Assembly: GCA_018713055.1 (NCBI GenBank)
Contig: DVFW01000021.1
Coordinates: forward strand, 62,001 to 126,000
Length of the DNA stretch: 64,000 bases
Direction: 5' to 3'
From: Scatavimonas merdigallinarum
GTDB taxonomy: Bacteria > Bacillota > Clostridia > Oscillospirales > Acutalibacteraceae
Within the stretch, counting starts at the first letter, position 1. Each line of letters starts with the position of its first letter. Shown piece by piece: positions 58,474 through 64,000 of this stretch. The translations under genes were made by a program, and so were the position numbers. The notes beneath the pieces were generated by a model. It worked only from the letters and a program-made list of their open reading frames with translations, was not told the DNA's origin and ran no database searches.

Positions 58474-60177
58474 ATGCAGACGTCAGTTGAGTTAAAGAAA
58501 CTGCTTGTTAGGATTGATCGGAGAAGCTACCCGGCTTATAAGGATATAAAAGGTGTTTACCAGTTTCCGGGATATGCACTGTCTATTGATCATGTTCAGG
58601 GGGACCCCTTCGCCGCGCCTTCCAGGCTGAGTATTCGTGTGCCCGGAGCAAAGGCGGCTTTTCCGCCGGAGCTATATCTGCGCCCCTGCCGACGGATCGC
58701 CCTCCAGGATGAATTGACCCGCCAGTTTGGAAAACAGGCAAGCCGGTTTTCCTTTCAGGCCAAGGGTTCCGGGCGAAGCGGGCTGATTTCCGTTAGCCAC
58801 TGCGGCCAGGAGGTGCTGGAGCGTACCGCCTGTTGTTTAGACCCCGAAAGCGGGGATATTCTTGTTCGCTTTGAGGTGGGATTTCCGGCGAATGGGCGGA
58901 CCATCAACGCCCGGGAGCTGGAAAAAATTCTGTTTTATTTTTTGCCGCAGTGCGTGAAGGGGTCCCTGCTGTATGCTAATTTGGATGTTAAGCGTCTGCA
59001 GAAAACAGCAGACCTGGCGGAGGATCAGGCGTATATCCGGGAGATGCTTCCCAGGCTGAATCTGTGCGCTTTTGTAGCGGATGGGAGTATTCTGCCACGG
59101 GAATCCGGTGTTTCTTCCCGCCCTATGAAAAATGCCGTGCTTTTTCAATCTCCTCAGGAAATGTCGGTGGCTATGGATCTGCCCCACCGGGGAAGAATTA
59201 CCGGTATGGGCATTCCAAAAGGCGTTACCCTGATTGTGGGCGGCGGATATCACGGTAAATCTACTCTTCTGAAAGCTCTGGAACTGGGAGTTTATAACCA
59301 TATTGCCGGGGATGGACGGGAATACGTAATTACAGACAGAACCGCCGTAAAAATCCGCGCCGAGGATGGACGTAGTATCCGGAAAACGGATATTTCCATG
59401 TTTATTAACGGCCTGCCCAATGGGAAAGATACGACCGCTTTTTCTACGGAAGACGCCAGTGGAAGCACTTCCCAGGCAGCCAATGTGGTAGAAAGTTTGG
59501 AGACGGGCGCTTCCCTGCTGCTTATGGACGAGGACACCAGCGCTACCAATTTTATGATTCGGGACGATTTGATGCAGCGGGTGATTCGCCGGGAGCTGGA
59601 GCCGATTACTCCCTTTATCGACCGTATTCGCGAGCTGTATTCCAAATATGGCGTTTCAACGGTTATTGTGGCGGGGAGCTCTGGTACCTATTTCCATATA
59701 GCCGACCACATTGTCCAGATGGATCGGTATAAACCCCGGGATATCACGGCCCTGGCAAAACGGGAAGCAAAGGCCTTCCCTTTGCATGGGGAGCCGGTGG
59801 AACCGGCCCGCAGGCCAAACTTTTCCAGAATGCCAAAGGCTTCTCCGGAGTTTCAAGGCGACGGGCGGATAAAGCTTAAAACATTGGGAAAGGACGGCCT
59901 TTCTCTCAACCGGGAAAGCGTTAGTTTGCGGTGTGTAGAACAGCTGACCGATGAAGAGCAGACGGCCGCTCTGGCATATTGCCTGCTTTATGCACAGAAA
60001 TACCTTATGGACGGCGTGCGGGATCTGCGGCAAGTGGTGGATGAACTGGAGGCAGTGATAAGTGAGAGGGGACTGGAAGCCCTTTGTGAGAATACCCCCG
60101 GGATTCCCTTTCTGGCACGTCCCAGAAGGCAGGAGATTTTTGCCTGCCTCAACCGGTATCGGGGATTAAACCTGTGA
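58474..60177 (+). CDS. ABC-class predicted ATPase (COG3044 / PF09818-like)
   Basis: A 567-residue soluble protein. An N-terminal domain of about 240 residues begins LLVRIDRRSYPAYKDIKGVYQF. The ATPase core has Walker A VGGGYHGKSTLL (near residue 255), an ABC-like signature region DASGSTSQAANV (near 328) and Walker B LLLMDEDTSATNFMIRD (near 348). VIVAGSSGTYF follows near 390, in the position of the H-loop strand. This is the typical layout of the COG3044 family, whose function is not established. The spacing from GAGGAG to ATG is long (14 nt). Codon choice (CGG arginine, CCC/GGG) differs from neighbours and the flanks are AT-rich, suggesting acquisition by transfer. Confidence 0.88.
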   Translation: MQTSVELKKLLVRIDRRSYPAYKDIKGVYQFPGYALSIDHVQGDPFAAPSRLSIRVPGAKAAFPPELYLRPCRRIALQDELTRQFGKQASRFSFQAKGSGRSGLISVSHCGQEVLERTACCLDPESGDILVRFEVGFPANGRTINARELEKILFYFLPQCVKGSLLYANLDVKRLQKTADLAEDQAYIREMLPRLNLCAFVADGSILPRESGVSSRPMKNAVLFQSPQEMSVAMDLPHRGRITGMGIPKGVTLIVGGGYHGKSTLLKALELGVYNHIAGDGREYVITDRTAVKIRAEDGRSIRKTDISMFINGLPNGKDTTAFSTEDASGSTSQAANVVESLETGASLLLMDEDTSATNFMIRDDLMQRVIRRELEPITPFIDRIRELYSKYGVSTVIVAGSSGTYFHIADHIVQMDRYKPRDITALAKREAKAFPLHGEPVEPARRPNFSRMPKASPEFQGDGRIKLKTLGKDGLSLNRESVSLRCVEQLTDEEQTAALAYCLLYAQKYLMDGVRDLRQVVDELEAVISERGLEALCENTPGIPFLARPRRQEIFACLNRYRGLNL

Positions 60178-60240
60178 TATTTTTTCGTTTTTATATTTGA
60201 CAAAAATGAACGGAATCTGCAAATTTAAAGCAGAAAAAGA

Positions 60241-60272
60241 GGACGTGCCGCGTGAGATTTTGTGGCACGTCC
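60241..60272. other. Intergenic hairpin between the ATPase and permease genes
   Basis: GGACGTGCC (60241-60249) pairs with GGCACGTCC (60264-60272) around a 14-nt loop with no following T-run on the plus strand. A weak terminator or a leader structure for the permease gene. The rest of 60178-60457 is AT-rich with no gene. Confidence 0.5.
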
Positions 60273-60457
60273 CAGAAAAATTAAATTGGTAATGGAGGTT
60301 CTGCGAAAGCTTTTGTATCACAAACATATAACAGACGTATTTAAATTAAAAGGAATGGCGGAGATACCACCACCTGTTATTTTGTGAAGCGTTGATCATA
60401 ATGGTGGCAATGCGCAGTCTCAGTGTGGAATTTACTGATTGTAAGCGGGGGCAGTAG

Positions 60458-61576
60458 ATGGTACGTAAAGTTACAAAAATGTGCATGATCTTGTTGCAAA
60501 AAGAGACGGTACTATGTATCTCTATTATATTAGCTTTGCTTTCCTGTTTCTTTGTTCCGCCCAGCCATTTATATTTTTCATACGTTGACTGGGACACATT
60601 GGCCCTTTTGTTCAGTTTAATGGCGGTTATGAAAGGATTGCAAAAGGCCGGTTTTTTTGTCTGTATGGCAAATTTTTTACTAAAGAGGATTACGACCACG
60701 CGAACAATGCTGTTGATCCTTGTTTTTTTACCTTTTGTTTTAAGTATGGTTATTACAAATGACGTTGCATTAATTACTTTTGTACCATTTGGCCTTATTG
60801 TACTGCGAATAGCAGGGCAGGAGCGTTTGGCGGCGCCACAGGCAGTGTTGCAAACTGTTGCGGCGAACCTTGGCAGCATGCTGACGCCGATGGGGAATCC
60901 TCAAAATCTTTACTTATATAATAAGTCCGGTATAAGGTTTGAAGAATTATGTGCGTTAATGTTTCCCTATGTTCTTGTTTCCGGGGTTTGTCTGGCGCTT
61001 ATAATTGTTTTTAGGAAGCCTGTTCGTATTTCTGGTGTATCGCTGCCTGTTAAATTGGGAAGTCCAACAGCCTTGTTGTGTTGCACTGCAGGGTTTGCGC
61101 TGTGCCTTCTTGGAATCTTTAAAGTCATCCCACCCAGTATCATTGTAATCGTCGTGGTTGTTTTTTTGCTGTTTAAAGACCGCAAACTGTTATTAACGAT
61201 TGATTATTCATTATTGGGAACTTTTATTTCTTTTTTCATTTTTATAGGAAACATTGCGAATATTGAAAGCTTTCAAAATTTTCTGGCTTCAATTCTGACA
61301 GGCCATGTTGAGTTGGCAGCAGTTGTGACCAGCCAGGTTACCAGTAATGTGCCTGCAGCTTTATTATTATCCGGATTTACTTCGCAATGGAAAAGCCTTA
61401 TTATTGGCTGTAATTTTGGGGGCCTGGGAACGTTGATTGCTTCCATGGCAAGCTTAATTTCCTATAAAATTGTGGTCAAAACGTATCCAGAACAACGTAA
61501 GCAATATTTTTGGCAATTTACTCTCTGCAATATCTGTCTTCTGGGGCTCCTTTTTTTGGTGTACTGTTTGCTATAA
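60458..61576 (+). CDS. SLC13/ArsB-like anion permease
   Basis: A 372-residue protein with about ten to eleven membrane helices. The duplicated fold of the ion transporter superfamily is visible: VDWDTLALLFSLMAVMKGL early, the hairpin NDVALITFVPFG near residue 107, and LGSMLTPMGNPQNLYLY near 140. A second repeat has DYSLLGTFISFFIFIGNI and TSQVTSNVPAALLLSG near 285. These resemble the SNT-type motifs of dicarboxylate/arsenite/sodium-coupled permeases. The substrate is not determinable. Start is ATG 60458 or possibly ATG 60482; the Shine-Dalgarno is poor. Base composition is more AT-rich than the core genes. It is probably monocistronic. Confidence 0.8.
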   Translation: MVRKVTKMCMILLQKETVLCISIILALLSCFFVPPSHLYFSYVDWDTLALLFSLMAVMKGLQKAGFFVCMANFLLKRITTTRTMLLILVFLPFVLSMVITNDVALITFVPFGLIVLRIAGQERLAAPQAVLQTVAANLGSMLTPMGNPQNLYLYNKSGIRFEELCALMFPYVLVSGVCLALIIVFRKPVRISGVSLPVKLGSPTALLCCTAGFALCLLGIFKVIPPSIIVIVVVVFLLFKDRKLLLTIDYSLLGTFISFFIFIGNIANIESFQNFLASILTGHVELAAVVTSQVTSNVPAALLLSGFTSQWKSLIIGCNFGGLGTLIASMASLISYKIVVKTYPEQRKQYFWQFTLCNICLLGLLFLVYCLL

Positions 61577-61690
61577 GATTTCATTTGTATGCGCCGGCAG
61601 AAGGTATATGAAAATGGTTAGCCTGTTAAAGATAGCTGAAACATCCAAAAAGCCTGCCCCTTTACATTGCAGCAGGCGGCGTTTCAGTTA

Positions 61691-61720
61691 AAATGCCCAC
61701 TCTTTTGAGCGGGCATTTTT
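61691..61720. terminator. Bidirectional terminator between permease and small membrane protein
   Basis: AAATGCCCACTC (61691-61702) pairs with GAGCGGGCATTT (61707-61718), one A-C mismatch, with T-runs on both strands. It serves convergent genes. A second, smaller repeat (GCCTGC/GCAGGC) lies at about 61653-61678. Confidence 0.8.
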
Positions 61721-61764
61721 TATGTGATTTGCTGTTGTTTGTTTTTGCAAAAGCTGCATTTTTG

Positions 61765-61992
61765 CTATTTGCTTTTCTGATATTTTATAATTAATCCAAT
61801 AATTAAAAAAATGACAGCCGCGCCTATAAAAACTGGAGCCAAAAAGCCTGATACGGAAATAAAGAAACAAATGCTGTCATTTGTCTGTAATAAAGAACGG
61901 TTTGCTGAAAAGCCAATTGCAAGCATTAAGTCGATAATACCAATCCATCCGGTTATGCTTGCAAGGATCAGCAATATTTTATACAGTTTCAA
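61765..61992 (-). CDS. Small two-helix membrane protein, function unknown
   Basis: A 75-residue protein with two hydrophobic helices (about residues 5-27 and 44-68) and a lysine-rich C-terminus. The TTG start at 61992 is supported by GGAAGGAGAAAG upstream on the minus strand. It is divergent from the XRE regulator gene 128 nt away, so the regulator may control it. No family recognised. It could also be a small stress or toxin-like peptide, but nothing specific shows that. Confidence 0.6.
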   Translation of the reverse strand: MKLYKILLILASITGWIGIIDLMLAIGFSANRSLLQTNDSICFFISVSGFLAPVFIGAAVIFLIIGLIIKYQKSK

Positions 61993-62120
61993 AAGCTTTC
62001 TCCTTCCTGTTCATATATGTAGGAATTGCTGTATAATAACTACTAATTGTCATAATTTTACACCTATAGTCACTGATATGTCAAGAGGTTGGTTGTTATA
62101 ATAAAATTGGTGATGAATTG

Positions 62121-62456
62121 ATGAAAAATATAAATTATCAATTGGTCGGACAAAGGGTAAAGCAACTACGAAATAAAAAGCATTTAACACAAGAGCAGTT
62201 AGCGGAAGCCTGCAATATTTCGACCTCTTATCTGGGACATATTGAACGTGGAAGTAAAAAATTATCACTGGAAACTGCTGTAAAAATTGCCCAATGTCTG
62301 CATGTCAGTCTGGATGCACTTGTAATTGACGGCGTTTTAGAAAACAGCGGGCTGTTATCAAATATTGAGGCGATTATTAAAAAACAGGACAAAAAGAAGC
62401 AAGAACAATTTATCCGCCTGTTGAAGATTTTAGCCAAAAACATAGATGCACTGTAG
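62121..62456 (+). CDS. XRE-family helix-turn-helix regulator
   Basis: A 111-residue regulator. The N-terminal Cro/CI-type domain is QRVKQLRNKKHLTQEQLAEACNIS, then TSYLGHIERGSKKLSLETAVKIAQ (residues about 9-60). A short C-terminal helical region rich in Lys/Gln probably mediates dimerisation. ATG 62121 is preferred to the TTG three bases upstream; the Shine-Dalgarno is weak. It is divergent from a small membrane protein gene and followed by a strong terminator, an arrangement common for local autoregulated switches. Target genes unknown. Confidence 0.88.
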   Translation: MKNINYQLVGQRVKQLRNKKHLTQEQLAEACNISTSYLGHIERGSKKLSLETAVKIAQCLHVSLDALVIDGVLENSGLLSNIEAIIKKQDKKKQEQFIRLLKILAKNIDAL

Positions 62457-62459
62457 GTT

Positions 62460-62499
62460 CCTGCCGTTGATGCGTTTGTCCTCAATGGCAGGTTTTTTT
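62460..62499 (+). terminator. Rho-independent terminator after the XRE gene
   Basis: CCTGCCGTTGA (62460-62470) pairs with TCAATGGCAGG (62482-62492), one G-U, followed by seven T. Confidence 0.9.
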
Positions 62500-62845
62500 G
62501 TGTGAAAAATAAAAATATTTTACAATGAAATTAAAAATGCAGGTTGTTTTGCCGAAAGCATATGTGACCGTATCGGCAAAAGCGCAAAAGAAAAAATGAA
62601 GGCAAATATTTACGCTGGCCTTGTTTCCAGACATCTGTTGTACGTAACTGCTGTATACAGACAATTTTAAATGTCGTGCAGGTTTGTATGGTTTTCACTA
62701 TATAAATAAAAATGAAAAAATTTTTATCCGGAAAATCTCATAAAAGAAATTATAAAGAAGAATTGGATTTCACGTGAAGAGATAAAAAAAGAAAAGAATA
62801 TCAGAAAAAGAAGCAATTTAGACAAAAACCGCATTTTGTTTTTGT
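62500..62845. other. AT-rich intergenic region
   Basis: About 350 nt with no convincing gene. A short open stretch on the plus strand (about 62520-62670) reads through GKSAKEKMKANIYAGLVS and ends at TAA 62668-62670. It could be the remnant of a longer gene but has no start site signal, and I do not annotate it as coding. Confidence 0.4.
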
Positions 62846-62873
62846 TTGATTTTTTTGTGTTTCTCTATATAAT
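62846..62873 (+). promoter_or_regulatory. Promoter of the C1A peptidase gene
   Basis: TTGATT (62846-62851), a 16-nt spacer and TATAAT (62868-62873), 70 nt before the start codon. Confidence 0.65.
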
Positions 62874-62942
62874 CTAATTTGGTTTTGCTTTAATATGATA
62901 AACCGATAAAAGCAAAAATTGCACACAAAGAAAGGATTTGGA

Positions 62943-64000
62943 ATGATGAGTAAAAGACGAAAAAGGCTGGGAACGGCCCTGTTATCCTGCATCATGCTGC
63001 TGTCCTGCTTTGCAGGCGTTACAGCATTTGCAGAGGAAAGCGGTACCTATGCAAATGCCGCGCCTGCGCGGCAGACTGCGCAGGAAACAGAAGATAAAGC
63101 AGCACGGAAGGATGGCAAGACGACCTCCAGAGAGGAAAAGTACGCCGGCTTTGCAACGGGGGGACATTACTACAGAGGAAAGTTTTCAAGACGTTGAAAC
63201 AATAGAATCTGTAAACGAATATTACACAAGGGCAAACCTTGTGGACAGAGCGAGGCGCGCCCGCGCAAATGCGGCGGCATTGCCCTCTAAAGTGGACAAC
63301 AGCCAAAGCAAATATTTCCCCGCGATTGGCAACCAGGGCAGTATTGGTTCCTGTACGGCCTGGTCGCAGGTATATTACCAGTTTACATACGCAATGAACA
63401 AGTCTATGGGCCGGGAAACAACCACGGCCACCACGTTCTCCCCAAAATGGGCCTATAATCTTGTAAACAGTGGGATGGACAAAGGAACGAGTGCATATGA
63501 AATTTATGCAGTTTTAAAACTTCAGGGCGCCGCTCTGTGGAGCCAGGTGCCGTATGACTCGGATTACCTTAGCTGGAGCCCGGAAAAAGACATTTGGAGT
63601 TCTGCAGGGGATTACAGGATCAGCGGTTATCAGAGGCTTACATTTGGGGAAGGGGATACACCCATCACGGGCCCAGGGGACCAGGATCTGGAACTGATAA
63701 AAACGGCTTTAAATAACGGTGAGCTGCTGGCCTACAGTACATATATCAGCAGCTGGGAATATGAAACCCTGCAGATCAATCCGGCGGCGCCGGAAAACAC
63801 GGTCTATGCAGATGAATCCATTGTTATTGCGCAAAACGGCAGGGAAGGTTCGCACAGGATGACAATTGTCGGCTATAACGACGATTTGTGGGCCGACATC
63901 AACGGCGACGGCCAGGTGCAGGAGCAGGAAAAAGGTGCGTTTAAAATTGTAAACTCCTGGGGGGACGATTTTGAAAACGACGGATTTGTCTGGGTATCTT
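62943..64000 (+). CDS. Secreted papain-like (C1A) cysteine peptidase, frameshifted, 3' end outside the window
   Basis: ATG 62943 (after AAAGGA) opens a frame with a basic N-terminus, signal peptide and AFAEES cleavage region. That frame stops at 63197. The peptidase domain continues in the next frame from about 63164 to the edge without a stop: catalytic Cys in GNQGSIGSCTAWSQ (about 63349), His in GREGSHRMTIVGY (about 63853) and Asn in KIVNSWG (about 63952). A calcium-loop-like insert (DINGDGQVQEQEKGA) lies between His and Asn. The two frames join at a run of six G (63158-63163); with five G the reading would be continuous (FATGDITTEES). Either an indel, a phase-variable tract or a sequencing error. 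Confidence 0.85.

Noticed and set aside
1..64000. CRISPR arrays, insertion sequences, prophage, tRNA or rRNA genes
   Set aside because: No regularly spaced short repeats, transposase, integrase, tRNA T-loop-like clover-leaf or rRNA sequence was recognised by eye; a tRNAscan or Rfam run could still find a small RNA.

Overview
The window looks like chromosomal DNA from an anaerobic, spore-forming member of the Clostridia (Firmicutes). The evidence is SpoIIID, a SpoVB-type flippase, a flavodiiron protein, two-subunit class I fumarase, an isoleucine-type T-box, the GGGtGRT operon, a 2-hydroxyacyl-CoA dehydratase-type activase and a clostridial Agr quorum-sensing locus. GC content is moderate, with AT-rich intergenic DNA and frequent TTG/GTG starts after strong Shine-Dalgarno sites. 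I cannot resolve family or genus. No rRNA, tRNA, CRISPR array or transposase was recognised.

Layout. 0-5 kb: end of a flavodiiron protein gene, a HAD phosphatase, and a GntR(YtrA-type)-ABC ATPase-permease operon with a clear operator. 5-9.4 kb: two-subunit fumarase and a YfhO-family membrane protein. 9.5-14 kb: spoIIID, then a response regulator-histidine kinase-HtrA operon. 14.2-20.5 kb: YgjP-like metallopeptidase, FemX-like transferase, a second two-component system with a membrane-anchored protein, and spoVB. 20.7-28.9 kb: DegV, a heterodimeric ABC exporter, valS and truB. 29-32.3 kb: an Ig-repeat/SleB-like secreted protein and a decayed leucine-rich-repeat/dockerin gene. 32.5-36.4 kb: a single-ORF fusion of 4-alpha-glucanotransferase and glycogen phosphorylase. 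36.6-40.8 kb: pncC, rsmE, mtnN and two PH-domain membrane proteins. 40.9-46.1 kb: T-box-controlled ilvB-cimA followed by citrate synthase. 46.5-50.8 kb: a double-ASKHA activase and its 2-hydroxyacyl-CoA dehydratase-type partner. 51-56.2 kb: a complete Agr system. 56.4-58.2 kb: NifU-like scaffold plus GGGtGRT protein. 58.4-62.5 kb: accessory-looking genes (COG3044 ATPase, anion permease, small membrane protein, XRE regulator). 62.9 kb to the end: a papain-like secreted peptidase, frameshifted at a G6 run and cut by the window edge.

How parts work together. IlvB and CimA feed isoleucine synthesis by the citramalate route, and the T-box specifier candidate (ATC) is an isoleucine codon. The Agr locus reads agrA-agrC1-agrC2-agrB-agrD. 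Its receptor gene is tandemly duplicated, with the sensor transmembrane segments diverging far more than the rest. A 44-residue agrD, easily missed because it is short and overlaps agrB, has the usual Q-P-K-E-P tail but its only cysteine lies directly before that tail. This suggests a non-standard signalling peptide and is the most interesting system in the window.
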